From Limivicinus sp963617275 (GTDB lineage Bacteria; Bacillota; Clostridia; Oscillospirales; Oscillospiraceae), in NCBI GenBank assembly GCA_963617275.1, contig CAVENX010000019.1, forward strand, positions 62,001 through 126,000: a stretch of 64,000 nucleotides of DNA, written 5' to 3'. This document shows, piece by piece, positions 8,479-16,776 of the stretch (positions are counted from its first letter, which is position 1; each line of letters opens with the position of its first letter). Position numbers and translations under genes: made by a program. A model generated the notes under the pieces. The model did not search any database. It had not been told where the DNA came from and worked only from the letters and a program-made list of their open reading frames with translations.

Positions 8479-8892
8479 ATGAACACTTTTGTAAAAGATC
8501 AGGCGTTCCTGCTTGCCATGGCCTTTGCTCTCGGGGCGGTGATCGGGATATGCTATGATATTCTCCGCCCGCTCAGATACCGCTGCGCAGCATTTATAAA
8601 GGTCGGGACGGATTTTGTCTTTGCGCTGCTTTCCGCCGTGCTGCTGTTTCTCTTTGCCATGAGCGCAGGGAACGGACGCCTCGGACTGTGGGAGCTTGCA
8701 GCTGCGCTTGCAGGCTTCCTAGCCTATCTTTATACATTGAGCGATGTGTTTTTTGCCGCGTTTGACAGGGCTTTCAGCCTCCTTAGCCGTGGCGGCAGAG
8801 CGCTTGGAAAACATATTTCCGATATTGCAAATTTAGTAAAAAAAATCTTTAAAAAATTTTCGGAATGTTATATTATTAAGAAAAGGATTTAA
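8479..8892 (+). CDS. yabQ: Spore cortex biosynthesis protein YabQ
   Basis: 137 residues with about four membrane segments. FALGAVIGICYDILRPLR near residue 17 is the YabQ signature. In Bacillus it is a mother-cell membrane protein required for cortex synthesis. It starts with no gap after yabP and ends 3 bp before divIC. The lysine-rich tail after residue 115 is cytoplasmic in character. Confidence 0.88.
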   Translation: MNTFVKDQAFLLAMAFALGAVIGICYDILRPLRYRCAAFIKVGTDFVFALLSAVLLFLFAMSAGNGRLGLWELAAALAGFLAYLYTLSDVFFAAFDRAFSLLSRGGRALGKHISDIANLVKKIFKKFSECYIIKKRI

Positions 8893-8895
8893 GAG

Positions 8896-9177
8896 ATGCG
8901 CAGTCGTTTTTTGCTGATACGTATAGTTGCGGTAGCACTGCTTTTGTATTCTTTGTGTTCACTGTTCAATTCCTATTCGGGGATAGAATATGCCGGGCAG
9001 GCTGCGGCGGGAATGGAGCGCTCTCTTGAGATGCTTGAAGCGGAAAATTCAGAGCTGCGCGCTAAGCTCGCAAGCGCCGAAAGCGGCGAGCTTCTTGAAA
9101 AGCTTGCGCGTAATCGCCTTGGATATGTCATGCCGGGAGAGCGTGTTTTCTGCTTTTTTGATGAAACCGACGGCTGA
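8896..9177 (+). CDS. divIC: Septum formation initiator DivIC/FtsB-like
   Basis: 93 residues: one N-terminal membrane segment (about residues 5-25), a coiled coil rich in leucine and glutamate (about 38-72), and the family ending ARNRLGYVMPGERVF. DivIC acts with FtsL and DivIB in the divisome. The RBS AAAAGGA overlaps the end of yabQ. The downstream CoA-transferase starts 43 bp later and may be read from the same transcript. Confidence 0.85.
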   Translation: MRSRFLLIRIVAVALLLYSLCSLFNSYSGIEYAGQAAAGMERSLEMLEAENSELRAKLASAESGELLEKLARNRLGYVMPGERVFCFFDETDG

Positions 9178-9220
9178 CATGGCGTCGGATAAAACAGCAA
9201 CAGAGGAAGGACAGAAAGAA

Positions 9221-10531
9221 ATGCCTGATTATCAGAGACTCTATAACGAAAAGCTTATGAGCGCTGCGGACGCCGCAAAAATGGTGGAAAGCGGCTGGAC
9301 GATTTTTACCGATTCCGGCTGCGCACAGCCGCCGTGTCTCATAAAGGCGCTGGAAGATCGCGCTTACGCCGGGGAGATATCCGGTGTAAAGGTGCATATG
9401 ATGCTTGATATATATCCGTTCAGGTTCTATTCCGATCCTGCGCTGGACGGAAAGGTGAACGGCGTAACATGGTTTGCCTCCGCCGCTTCCAGAAAGGCCG
9501 TTGCCGCCGGCAGATGCGATTATATCAACTCCTATTACCGCGATATGCCTACGCATATGCGCAATTATGATTATGACGCTGTTTTTATAGAGGTTTCTCC
9601 CATGGACAAGCACGGCTATTTCAGCCTTGGTACGGTCGGATCGAACAGCGAGGGAAACATAAAAAATGCCAAGCGGGTGTTTGTCGCCGTAAACGATAAG
9701 CAGCCGCGTGCGGTCTGCGGCTTGCAGGTGCATATTTCTCAGGTCGCAGCGGTGGTTGAGGACTCGCATGAGCTGCCCGTCCTCCCGGAGACTAAGCTTG
9801 ACGATGTGAGCATCACCATCGGCAATCTCATTGCCGAACAGATACCGGACGGCGCCTGCATACAGCTCGGCATTGGGTCGATCCCGGATGCGACGGGACT
9901 TGCCCTTAAAACAAAGCACGATCTGGGTATACATACGGAGATGTTCACCGACTCCATGGTGGAGCTTATTGAGTGCGGCACGGTAAATAACAGCAAAAAA
10001 ACGCTCTACCCCGGCAAAACGGTCACGACCTTTGCCTACGGTTCAAAGCGCATATATGATTATATAGACGATAATCCGTCCTTTGTTATTCTTCCTGTTT
10101 CCTATGTGAACGACCCGTATGTCATTGCACAGAACGACAATATGATCTCCGTCAATGCCGCAGTTGAGGTTGACCTCTGGGGACAGGTCTGCGCGGAGAC
10201 GGTCGGATCGCGCATACTTTCCGGCACCGGTGGACAGGTCGATTATGTGCGCGGCGCGTGTCAGTCCAAGGGCGGCAAGAGCTTTATCGCATTTGCCTCT
10301 ACGGTCAATGTCAAGGGGGAGCTTCACAGTAAGATCTGTCCCACGCTCACTCACGGCGCGGTGTGCACTACCAGCAAGAACGATGTGGACTGTATCGTGA
10401 CTGAATACGGTATTGCAAAGCTCAGAGGACGTCCCATAAGCGAACGGGTGAAGGCGCTTATCTCAATAGCACATCCCGATTTCCGGGACGAGCTGACCTT
10501 TGAAGCAAAAAAGCTGGGCATGTTATTCTGA
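9221..10531 (+). CDS. Butyryl-CoA/4-hydroxybutyrate-type CoA-transferase
   Basis: 436 residues from ATG 9221, preceded by GAGGAAGG; an in-frame ATG at 9179 has a poorer site. It belongs to the acetyl-CoA hydrolase/transferase (AbfT/Cat2/But) family: IQLGIGSIPDATGLAL, then GIHTEMFTDSMVEL containing the active-site glutamate, and GTGGQVDYVRGA near the C-terminus. Such enzymes swap CoA between acetate and butyryl-, 4-hydroxybutyryl- or similar CoA esters in fermentation. No other butyrate genes are nearby, so the acyl partner is not settled. Confidence 0.85.
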   Translation: MPDYQRLYNEKLMSAADAAKMVESGWTIFTDSGCAQPPCLIKALEDRAYAGEISGVKVHMMLDIYPFRFYSDPALDGKVNGVTWFASAASRKAVAAGRCDYINSYYRDMPTHMRNYDYDAVFIEVSPMDKHGYFSLGTVGSNSEGNIKNAKRVFVAVNDKQPRAVCGLQVHISQVAAVVEDSHELPVLPETKLDDVSITIGNLIAEQIPDGACIQLGIGSIPDATGLALKTKHDLGIHTEMFTDSMVELIECGTVNNSKKTLYPGKTVTTFAYGSKRIYDYIDDNPSFVILPVSYVNDPYVIAQNDNMISVNAAVEVDLWGQVCAETVGSRILSGTGGQVDYVRGACQSKGGKSFIAFASTVNVKGELHSKICPTLTHGAVCTTSKNDVDCIVTEYGIAKLRGRPISERVKALISIAHPDFRDELTFEAKKLGMLF

Positions 10532-10540
10532 TTGCATATC

Positions 10541-10595
10541 AGAGCGCACGGAGCGCAGTGCAGCCTTTTTGTCAAAGGAACTTGCTCCTTGACAA
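10541..10595 (+). repeat. Family A element, 3' fragment (copy A1)
   Basis: The stretch GAGCGCAGTGCAGCCTTTTT followed by a degraded GTCAAAGGA...TCCTTGAC hairpin matches the right end of the full family A copies at 12.4, 43.3 and 60.0 kb. The left two-thirds is missing. It sits between the CoA-transferase stop and that gene's terminator. Confidence 0.8.
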
Positions 10596-10601
10596 TTTGA
10601 G

Positions 10602-10630
10602 GGCGGCGAAGCAAAAGCCTTCGCCGCCTT
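10602..10630 (+). terminator. Terminator after the CoA-transferase
   Basis: GGCGGCGAA at 10602-10610 pairs with TTCGCCGCC at 10620-10628, followed by TT only. It adjoins family A fragment A1. Confidence 0.65.
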
Positions 10631-10696
10631 GAATTATTCATATATATGTATTATAATGCGAAATATAAATTTTTTGATTCTGCAAGGAGACGGAAA

Positions 10697-11125
10697 ATGA
10701 TAGCAATTGGCAGTGACCACGGCGGATATGCGCTTAAATGCGCCGTTATGGAACATCTTAAAAAACGCGGGCTTGAATATAAGGACTTCGGCTGCTTTTC
10801 CGATGCAAGCTGTGATTATCCCGATATAGCAAAACCGGTGGCACACGTCGTTGCGGACGGGGAGTGCGAGCGCGGCATCCTCATCTGCGGCACCGGGATA
10901 GGGATATCAATAACCGCGAATAAGGTAAAGGGAATAAGAGCCGCCTTATGTTCGGACTGCTTTTCCGCCGAGGCGACGCGGCAGCATAATGATGCGAACA
11001 TCCTTGCTATGGGTGCAAGGGTGCTCGGCGAGGGGCTTGCGCTTAAAATAGTGGACACTTTTCTTGACACGCCGTTTTCAAACGATCCGCGTCATATCCG
11101 CCGTATAGGCAAGATAGAGGACTGA
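10697..11125 (+). CDS. rpiB: Ribose-5-phosphate isomerase B
   Basis: 142 residues from ATG 10697 behind AAGGAG. IAIGSDHGGYALK opens the RpiB/LacAB fold; ICGTGIGISITANKVKGIRAA includes the active-site cysteine and phosphate loop, and RQHNDANILAMGARV carries the conserved HN pair. It interconverts ribose-5-phosphate and ribulose-5-phosphate in the pentose phosphate pathway. It may share a transcript with the anchored protein that starts 36 bp downstream. Confidence 0.93.
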   Translation: MIAIGSDHGGYALKCAVMEHLKKRGLEYKDFGCFSDASCDYPDIAKPVAHVVADGECERGILICGTGIGISITANKVKGIRAALCSDCFSAEATRQHNDANILAMGARVLGEGLALKIVDTFLDTPFSNDPRHIRRIGKIED

Positions 11126-11161
11126 TACCGTCAAGAACTCTTTGATCCGGAGGAAACGGAA

Positions 11162-12292
11162 TTGGCAAGACAGAGCGAATTTTACAAAGGCAGAAGAAAA
11201 AAGAGAAATTATGCCCTTGTGCCTACAGCCATAGCCGTCGGCGTTATTACGCTGATAGTTGTGCTGTTTTACGGTATGCAGAAGTATGCCGTTATCACAA
11301 AGGACGGCGTAAATGTTGAACTGCCTATTCTCACTAAGGGCGAGACGGTCATTGACGAATCGGGGCATGAGGTAAAGGTGTTCGATCCGGTGGAGGTTGA
11401 TGTTGTGTATGACGAACCGGATTACTCCTACATCAAAGCGACTGCGGGCAAAAACGTCCCGGAGATGAGGGCGATATTTGTGCCGTCAGAGAATATAAAT
11501 CACGACAAGCTTATGGAGTATGCCAACCGCCTGAAAAGCGGCAACGCGCTTGTGCTTGAGATGAAGCCGAGAAGCGGGCTTCTGATGTGGAACTCCGCCG
11601 CGCAGGTCGCGTCAAGCTACGGCCTGTCCACTCCGACAGAGATCACCGATCAGATGCCGGAATTTATTGCACAGCTCAAAAGCGACGATATCTATCTTGT
11701 TGCGCAGATAAGCTGCTGCCTTGACGCGATGTTCACCGCCAGAAGCACATCCGTTGCGCTTCGCCGTGCGGACAACGGGGCAAACTATATAGACGGGTAC
11801 GGCACATGGCTCGATCCGTACAGTCAGACCGTGAGAAACTATATAGCGGAGCTTGCACAGGAGCTTTTTGATATGGGCTTTGACGAGGTCGTTCTTGCGG
11901 ATGTGGCGCATCCCGTGCTGGACGCGGGGGTAGAGCTGCTATATACGCGTGAGCTTTCCACAGCGCCCAAGCCATATTCGGCGGTAAGCGGCTTTGCCAT
12001 AAGCGTGGCAAACGCGCTGAGGGACAGAGCAGGGCTGCTGTCGATCTATATCAACGACTATGAGGCGCTTGCAAAGACGAATACCTACGGGCAGGACGCG
12101 GCGCTTTTCATGAAGCTCTATGACAGGGTTTATGTCAGCACGGATAAATTTGCCTATCCCTACAATCTTGAGGATATAAAAAGCAAGGTGCAGTTCGGCA
12201 AAGCGCAGGACAGGCTTGTGCCTGTGGTAATAAGCAATCTGCCGGAGAATACCTCGTGGGTGCTGGTTGACGCGCCGCAGGAGGGCGAATAA
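11162..12292 (+). CDS. Membrane-anchored putative glycoside hydrolase (DUF4015-like)
   Basis: 376 residues starting with TTG at 11162, 7 bp after GGAGG; there is no good ATG nearby. A basic N-terminus and one membrane segment (about residues 18-38) leave the rest outside the cell. The body looks like the TIM-barrel family annotated as putative glycoside hydrolase: a block near residue 105 (AIFVPSEN), DGYGTWLDPYSQTVRNYIAE near 210 and FDEVVLADVAHP near 240. The substrate is unknown; cell-wall or surface glycan is a guess. A terminator follows 29 bp after the stop. Confidence 0.65.
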   Translation: MARQSEFYKGRRKKRNYALVPTAIAVGVITLIVVLFYGMQKYAVITKDGVNVELPILTKGETVIDESGHEVKVFDPVEVDVVYDEPDYSYIKATAGKNVPEMRAIFVPSENINHDKLMEYANRLKSGNALVLEMKPRSGLLMWNSAAQVASSYGLSTPTEITDQMPEFIAQLKSDDIYLVAQISCCLDAMFTARSTSVALRRADNGANYIDGYGTWLDPYSQTVRNYIAELAQELFDMGFDEVVLADVAHPVLDAGVELLYTRELSTAPKPYSAVSGFAISVANALRDRAGLLSIYINDYEALAKTNTYGQDAALFMKLYDRVYVSTDKFAYPYNLEDIKSKVQFGKAQDRLVPVVISNLPENTSWVLVDAPQEGE

Positions 12293-12321
12293 CGCCTGCA
12301 AAGTCAAAATACGAATATAAG

Positions 12322-12363
12322 AAAAGCACGGCAGCGGTTCAAATTCCGCTGCCGTGCTTTTCG
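12322..12363 (+). terminator. Terminator hairpin, left copy flanking family A element A2
   Basis: Near-perfect hairpin with arms AGCACGGCAGCGG and CCGCTGCCGTGCT and a T-run. Its 35-bp core (12327-12361) is repeated exactly at 12569-12603 on the other side of element A2. It ends the anchored-protein gene. Confidence 0.85.
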
Positions 12364-12365
12364 GT

Positions 12366-12558
12366 TTGTCAAAAAAGCCTCGCAGAGTTTTTTGCCCGCA
12401 GGCAAAAAATAGATTTGATCGTTTTTTCCGGCGGCATGTACGTCGGAAAAAACTCTTCTCACGCAGCGAGCGTCGAATTGTTCGCCTATGGCGAACAACC
12501 GAGGCGCAGAGCGCAGTGCAGTTTTTTTGTCAAAGAACCTCATTGAGGTTCTTTGACA
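12366..12558 (+). repeat. Family A multi-hairpin element, full copy (A2)
   Basis: About 193 bp between convergent genes. Four stem-loops in order: H1 12388-12409 (TTTTTTGCC/GGCAAAAAA, loop CGCA), H2 12421-12453 (GTTTTTTCCG/CGGAAAAAAC), H3 12478-12498 (TTGTTCGCC/GGCGAACAA), H4 12529-12557 (GTCAAAGAACCTCA/TGAGGTTCTTTGAC). The ends carry inverted TTGTCAAA-like sequence. It contains no credible open frame. Exact copies of a 35-bp terminator core flank it. Confidence 0.88.
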
Positions 12559-12563
12559 GCCTC

Positions 12564-12603
12564 AAAAACACGGCAGCGGTTCAAATTCCGCTGCCGTGCT
12601 TTT
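12564..12603. terminator. Terminator hairpin, right copy flanking element A2
   Basis: Second copy of the terminator at 12322, identical over 35 bp (12569-12603). It sits 3 bp past the minus-strand arsR stop and, being a symmetric hairpin with A and T tracts on its two sides, may also end the metal operon. Confidence 0.8.
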
Positions 12604-12606
12604 GTA

Positions 12607-12972
12607 TTATTCACATATATGCTCCATGCCTTGGCTTACTATCGAGCGGACATGATCGTCAGCAAGAGAGTAGAATACAGATTTTCCATCGCGGCGGCTT
12701 TTTATGAGCTTGTTTGTTTTCAGTATTTTAAGCTGATGGGATATGGCGGAAACCGTCATGTTGAGCGCCTCTGCCAGATCGCACACGCAGACCTCCGATT
12801 CAAAGAGAACAAACAGGATACGCATACGCGTTGAATCGCCGAACACCTTGAAAAGCTCCGCCAGATCGTAAAGCAGCTCCTCAGCGGGCATTTTTTCAGC
12901 CACTTCCTTCAGCCTGTCGCGGTGTATCTCAGTGCTTTCACAGCAGTCAATTTCCTTGTTTTCAGTCAACAT
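12607..12972 (-). CDS. ArsR/SmtB-family metal-sensing repressor, CadC-type
   Basis: 121 residues from the ATG at 12972, which follows ACGGAGA; a longer frame overlaps the ATPase gene. Winged-helix core: FKVFGDSTRMRILFVLFESE, then the recognition helix AISHQLKILKTNKLI. VCVCDL matches the CVC of the ELCVCDL motif in CadC/ArsR, and the N-terminal CC (EIDCCES) could complete a CadC-like cysteine site for Cd, Pb or Zn. It is the last gene of the operon it probably represses, through the operator at 15150-15173. The metal is inferred. Confidence 0.87.
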   Translation of the reverse strand: MLTENKEIDCCESTEIHRDRLKEVAEKMPAEELLYDLAELFKVFGDSTRMRILFVLFESEVCVCDLAEALNMTVSAISHQLKILKTNKLIKSRRDGKSVFYSLADDHVRSIVSQGMEHICE

Positions 12973-12982
12973 TTTTTCTCCG

Positions 12983-14851
12983 TTATACTCTTGATACGTC
13001 AAGTACTCTTACGGCGTTCAGTACGCAGATTACCATAACGCCGACGTCCGCAAATATGGCCGCCCACATTCCCGCATAGCCGAGAGCGCCAAGCGCGAGA
13101 CATATGAACTTGACGGCTATCGCAATAACGATGTTCTGATAAACAATGCGCATGCATTTTGACGCGATGCCGATCGCCTTTGCGATCTTCCGCGGGTCGT
13201 CGTCCATAAGCACCACATCAGCCGCCTCAATCGCGGCGTCGCTTCCCATAGCGCCCATGGCGATGCCCACGTCGGCGCGGGCAAGTACGGGTGCGTCGTT
13301 TATACCGTCGCCCACGAAGGCGAGCATTTCGCCCTTGTCCTTTGCAGCAAGCAGCTCCTCCACACGCGAGACCTTATCCTCCGGGAGAAGACGGCTGTAA
13401 TAACGCTCTATGCCAAGCTTTTTCGCCGTATCCTCCGCGGCGCTCTCATTGTCGCCGGTAAGCATGACGATGTTTTTGACCCTGCGCTTTTTGAGCAGCG
13501 CGATCGCGTCCTTGGCTTCGGGCTTTATAATATCGGATATGAGTATATACCCGCAGTATATACCGTCAAGCGCAGCATATACCACCGTGCCGACCTTTTT
13601 GCAGGCTGTATATTCCACACCCAGCCGTTCCATAAGCCTGTGGTTTCCCACCGCGACGGTTTTCCCGTTTATCTTTGCCGTCACGCCGCAGCCGCTTATC
13701 TCTTCAACGCCGCTGACCTGCTCGGGGTCGGGCGTTTTGCCGTAGGCGCGGATGATGCTCTTGCCGATCGGATGCGTTGAAAACGTTTCCGCAAGCGCGG
13801 CATATTCAAGAAGTGCGTCCTTGTCAATGCCGGCAGGACTGATTTCAGTGACCTCAAACACACCCTTTGTCATTGTGCCGGTTTTATCAAATACAACGCT
13901 TGTGACCTTGGAGAGCGTCTCCATATAGTTGGAACCTTTTATCAGCACACCCGCGCTGCTTGCTCCGCCGAGTCCCGCAAAAAAGCTGAGCGGGATGCTT
14001 ATAACAAGCGCGCACGGACAGCTGATTACAAGAAACGTCAGCGCCCTGTATACCCATTCGCTCCAATTTCCGTCGCCGCCGCCGATAAGCGAAATAACGG
14101 GCGGGATAATAGCGAGTGCAAGCGCGGCAAAGCACACGGCAGGGGTATAGACACGCGCAAATTTTGCGATAAAGTCTTCACTCTTGGACTTGCTTGAGCT
14201 TGCGTTTTCTACAAGGTCAAGGATCTTGGACGCGGTGGATTCGCCGAACGGGCGCATGGTACGGATCTTCAGAAGACCAGTCATATTGACACATCCGCTC
14301 AATACCTCGTCGCCGACATCCGCGCCTCTCGGAACGCTCTCACCTGTGAGAGCGACCGTATCAAGCGTGCTTTTGCCTTCCGTAACAACGCCGTCGATAG
14401 GAACCTTTTCACCGGGCTTTACAACGATTTCCGTGCCTATTTCCACGTCGTCGGGGTCAATGCGCACAAGCTCGCCGCTTTCGTTGTATACATTGGCGTA
14501 GTCGGGGCGGATATCCATGAGTGCGCTGATATTCCTGCGGCTTTTGCCTACTGCGGCATGCTCGAAAAATTCACCTATCTGATAAAAGAGCATAACGGCG
14601 ACGCTTTCTTTATAGTCGCCCAGCGCCGCCGCGCCGACTGTTGCAACCGCCATCAGAAAGCACTCGTCAAACGGCTGGAGATTTATTATGCCTTTGACGG
14701 CGCGGATGACGGTATCATATCCGATTATCAGATATGCTGCGGCGTACATGATGATTGCCGGATAGCCCTCAACATGAAATGCGGCTGCTGCGATAAGTAT
14801 AAGTGCCGAGGCGATGATGCGTATCAGATTTATTTTTTGCTTACGGTTCAT
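12983..14851 (-). CDS. cadA: P1B-type heavy-metal exporting ATPase (CadA/ZntA-like)
   Basis: 622 residues. All P-type landmarks are visible: actuator TGES near residue 170, metal-binding membrane motif SCPCALVISIPL near 285, phosphorylation site DKTGTMTKG near 325, the STHPIGKSI histidine-proline motif, and GDGINDAPVLARADVGIAMG. CPC with this ATPase type fits Zn/Cd/Pb/Co export. It has no fused N-terminal HMA domain; a separate 72-residue HMA protein is encoded upstream. The repressor gene starts 10 bp after its stop. Confidence 0.9.
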   Translation of the reverse strand: MNRKQKINLIRIIASALILIAAAAFHVEGYPAIIMYAAAYLIIGYDTVIRAVKGIINLQPFDECFLMAVATVGAAALGDYKESVAVMLFYQIGEFFEHAAVGKSRRNISALMDIRPDYANVYNESGELVRIDPDDVEIGTEIVVKPGEKVPIDGVVTEGKSTLDTVALTGESVPRGADVGDEVLSGCVNMTGLLKIRTMRPFGESTASKILDLVENASSSKSKSEDFIAKFARVYTPAVCFAALALAIIPPVISLIGGGDGNWSEWVYRALTFLVISCPCALVISIPLSFFAGLGGASSAGVLIKGSNYMETLSKVTSVVFDKTGTMTKGVFEVTEISPAGIDKDALLEYAALAETFSTHPIGKSIIRAYGKTPDPEQVSGVEEISGCGVTAKINGKTVAVGNHRLMERLGVEYTACKKVGTVVYAALDGIYCGYILISDIIKPEAKDAIALLKKRRVKNIVMLTGDNESAAEDTAKKLGIERYYSRLLPEDKVSRVEELLAAKDKGEMLAFVGDGINDAPVLARADVGIAMGAMGSDAAIEAADVVLMDDDPRKIAKAIGIASKCMRIVYQNIVIAIAVKFICLALGALGYAGMWAAIFADVGVMVICVLNAVRVLDVSRV

Positions 14852-14908
14852 TTGTACATTCTCCCCGCGTGAAAAAATTATATATTATGATTATGCGATC
14901 GTGTTTTA

Positions 14909-15127
14909 TCAAAGAAATATTTCGCAGTCGCTTTCTACCTTTTTGCACCTTTTCAGCACTTCACGCATAACGCTGTCAGCGTCGGCGTCCTGTGCAAATT
15001 CTACTGTCATATTGAGCGCCATGAAATTGACTACCGCATTTACAACGCCGTCAACGGTTTTTGCGGCCTCTTCCATCTTTGCCGCGCAGTTCGCGCAGTC
15101 CACGTCGATCTTGTATTTCTTCTTCAT
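14909..15127 (-). CDS. Stand-alone heavy-metal-associated (HMA) domain protein
   Basis: 72 residues from the ATG at 15127, 8 bp after AAGGAGG. A single ferredoxin-like HMA fold with the metal-binding motif DCANCAAKMEEA, followed by KTVDGVVNAVVNF. It probably hands metal to the ATPase, acting as a detached version of the N-terminal domain usual in CadA. First gene of the operon HMA-ATPase-repressor, directly under the dyad operator. Confidence 0.88.
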   Translation of the reverse strand: MKKKYKIDVDCANCAAKMEEAAKTVDGVVNAVVNFMALNMTVEFAQDADADSVMREVLKRCKKVESDCEIFL

Positions 15128-15149
15128 TCTCAAGTCCTCCTTACGATGA

Positions 15150-15173
15150 TTGAGCAATCATTCAATTGTTCAA
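15150..15173. promoter_or_regulatory. ArsR/CadC-type operator
   Basis: Imperfect dyad: TTGAGCAATC, 4 bp, AATTGTTCAA. The arms match at 8 of 10 positions and resemble the TGAA(N)TTCA half-sites of SmtB/CadC-family operators. It lies just downstream of the -10 box, where binding would block transcription. Confidence 0.7.
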
Positions 15174-15177
15174 GTAA

Positions 15178-15206
15178 TATATACTCCTTGAAAAGAAAAA
15201 TGTCAA
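15178..15206 (-). promoter_or_regulatory. Sigma-A promoter of the metal-resistance operon
   Basis: On the minus strand, TTGACA (15206-15201), 17 bp, then TATATA (15183-15178). Confidence 0.75.
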
Positions 15207-15260
15207 CAGCTTTTCTGAAATTTTTGCAAAAAAGTTATGTGCTGCGCGCCGCATAAACAT

Positions 15261-15296
15261 AAAAAGCGAACGAACCGGGAATACCGATCCGTTCGC
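15261..15296 (-). terminator. Terminator of hsp20
   Basis: GCGAACG at 15266-15272 pairs with CGTTCGC at 15290-15296; the minus-strand transcript then runs into TTTTT. A degenerate family A end (GTCAAAGGAACTCATTG) lies between it and the hsp20 stop. Confidence 0.75.
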
Positions 15297-15339
15297 TTGT
15301 CAAAGGAACTCATTGATACTCTTTGATAAATCAAAAAGC

Positions 15340-15774
15340 TTATTTGATCTCAAGTCTGCGGCTTGCCGGAGCCGTTTCGACCTTCTTCGGCAGAGTAAGT
15401 GTCAGAACGCCGCCCTCATACTTGGCGTCGATCTTATCTGTGTCGATGCCGGTCACATCAAAGCTGCGGCTGAAAGAGCCGTAATAACGCTCACGCTTTA
15501 CAAAGCCGGACTTGCTGTCCTCCTCGTTGAGCTTGCGCTCTGCGCTGATAGTGAGACAGTCGTTCTCAATGTTGATGTTTATATCCTCTTTTTTGAAGCC
15601 GGGAAGCTCGGATTCAAGGATAAACGCATCACCCGTGTCGCGTACATCGGTGCGGAAGGAGGAAAGTACGCTGCCGCTGTTCATTATACTGTGCTCAAGT
15701 GCGTCCATATCGCGGAACGGGTCAAAGTTAGCCATACGGCGGAAAGTACGGTCAAAAGGAATAAGTTCAAACAT
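15340..15774 (-). CDS. hsp20: Small heat-shock protein, Hsp20 family
   Basis: 144 residues from the ATG at 15774, behind GGAGGT. An alpha-crystallin domain spans about residues 40-130: SELPGFKKEDININIENDCL, then ERYYGSFSRSF and the closing YEGGVLTLTLPKK. It is an ATP-independent chaperone that holds unfolding proteins. A perfect CIRCE element about 130 bp upstream indicates HrcA control. Monocistronic, with its own terminator. Confidence 0.93.
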   Translation of the reverse strand: MFELIPFDRTFRRMANFDPFRDMDALEHSIMNSGSVLSSFRTDVRDTGDAFILESELPGFKKEDININIENDCLTISAERKLNEEDSKSGFVKRERYYGSFSRSFDVTGIDTDKIDAKYEGGVLTLTLPKKVETAPASRRLEIK

Positions 15775-15902
15775 AATATATACCTCCAAATTTATTAACA
15801 CATCATTTCGACAAAACTTCTATTTCTTTCGTTTCATCTTGTATATAAGATACTGCACAAATATTAATAAATATAGCAGAATATATGAACAGAATGTGAA
15901 TA

Positions 15903-15929
15903 TTAGCACTCTTGCAATAAGAGTGCTAA
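15903..15929. promoter_or_regulatory. CIRCE element (HrcA operator)
   Basis: TTAGCACTC, 9 bp, GAGTGCTAA: an exact match to the CIRCE consensus. It lies upstream of hsp20. Confidence 0.95.
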
Positions 15930-15950
15930 TTACCTGACCGGAAACGGAAA

Positions 15951-15995
15951 AAAGATCCCCATGCGCCTGCCGCAAAAAAATCGGGCGCATGGGGA
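15951..15995 (-). terminator. Terminator of the amino-acid ABC operon
   Basis: CCCCATGCGCC and GGGCGCATGGGG form a strong stem; on the minus strand it is followed by a T-run (15945-15953). Confidence 0.8.
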
Positions 15996-16026
15996 AACAT
16001 ATTAGAAACGGGTTGGATGCTTAAGT

Positions 16027-16776
16027 TTAAAGCACCTTTGCAAGAAAGTCTATCAGTCTGGGGTTTTTCGGCTCGTCAAAAATCTCATGCGGCGTACCCT
16101 CCTCAAGAATACTGCCGTCTGCCATGAACAGGACGCGGTTTCCGACCTCGCGGGCAAAGCCCATTTCATGTGTCACAACGACCATGGTCATGCCGCCGCG
16201 TGCAAGCTCCTTCATGACGTCCAGCACTTCGCCGACCATTTCAGGATCGAGTGCGGAGGTAGGCTCGTCAAAAAGCATCACTTCAGGCTCCATCGCCAGT
16301 GCGCGTACTATTGCTATACGCTGCTTCTGACCGCCGGAGAGCATGGCCGGATACTCGTTCGCCTTATCCGAAAGCCCCACACGCGCAAGAAGCTCGTCCG
16401 CTTTTTTGTCAGCTTCCGCCTGTGTTTTCAGCTTGAGCTGAACGGGGGCGAGGGTAATGTTCTTTTTCACCGTAAGGTGCGGGAAAAGGTTGAAGTGCTG
16501 GAACACCATGCCCATCTTCTGACGATGCAGATTTATATCGACATCCTTGCTGTTGAGATCGACCCCACCGAAATAGATATGACCGGATGTAGGCGTTTCA
16601 AGCATGTTGAGAGAGCGCAGCATCGTGGATTTTCCGGAGCCGGAGGGACCGATGATCGCAACGACCTCGCCCTTTCTCACATCCATATTGCAGTGATTGA
16701 GAGCCTTGACCTTACCGTCGTTGTACTCTTTCACCAGATCCTTGACGCTTATGAGAATATCAGACTTTGTCTCCAC
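16027..16776 (-). CDS. glnQ: Polar amino-acid ABC transporter, ATP-binding protein
   Basis: 249 residues, the usual GlnQ/HisP length. Walker A GPSGSGKSTM near residue 43, signature LSGGQKQRIAIVRALA near 145, Walker B VMLFDEPTSALDPEMV near 170 and the switch histidine in VTHEMGF. It drives import of a polar amino acid across the membrane. Its start overlaps the permease end by 17 bp. The substrate (glutamine, arginine, cystine or other) cannot be told from the ATPase. Confidence 0.93.
   Translation of the reverse strand: METKSDILISVKDLVKEYNDGKVKALNHCNMDVRKGEVVAIIGPSGSGKSTMLRSLNMLETPTSGHIYFGGVDLNSKDVDINLHRQKMGMVFQHFNLFPHLTVKKNITLAPVQLKLKTQAEADKKADELLARVGLSDKANEYPAMLSGGQKQRIAIVRALAMEPEVMLFDEPTSALDPEMVGEVLDVMKELARGGMTMVVVTHEMGFAREVGNRVLFMADGSILEEGTPHEIFDEPKNPRLIDFLAKVL

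Noticed and set aside
12366..12558. Family A copies as ordinary tandem terminators only
   Set aside because: Only some hairpins are followed by a T-run, all four are kept in the same order at unrelated loci, and each full copy is additional to a terminator already present.
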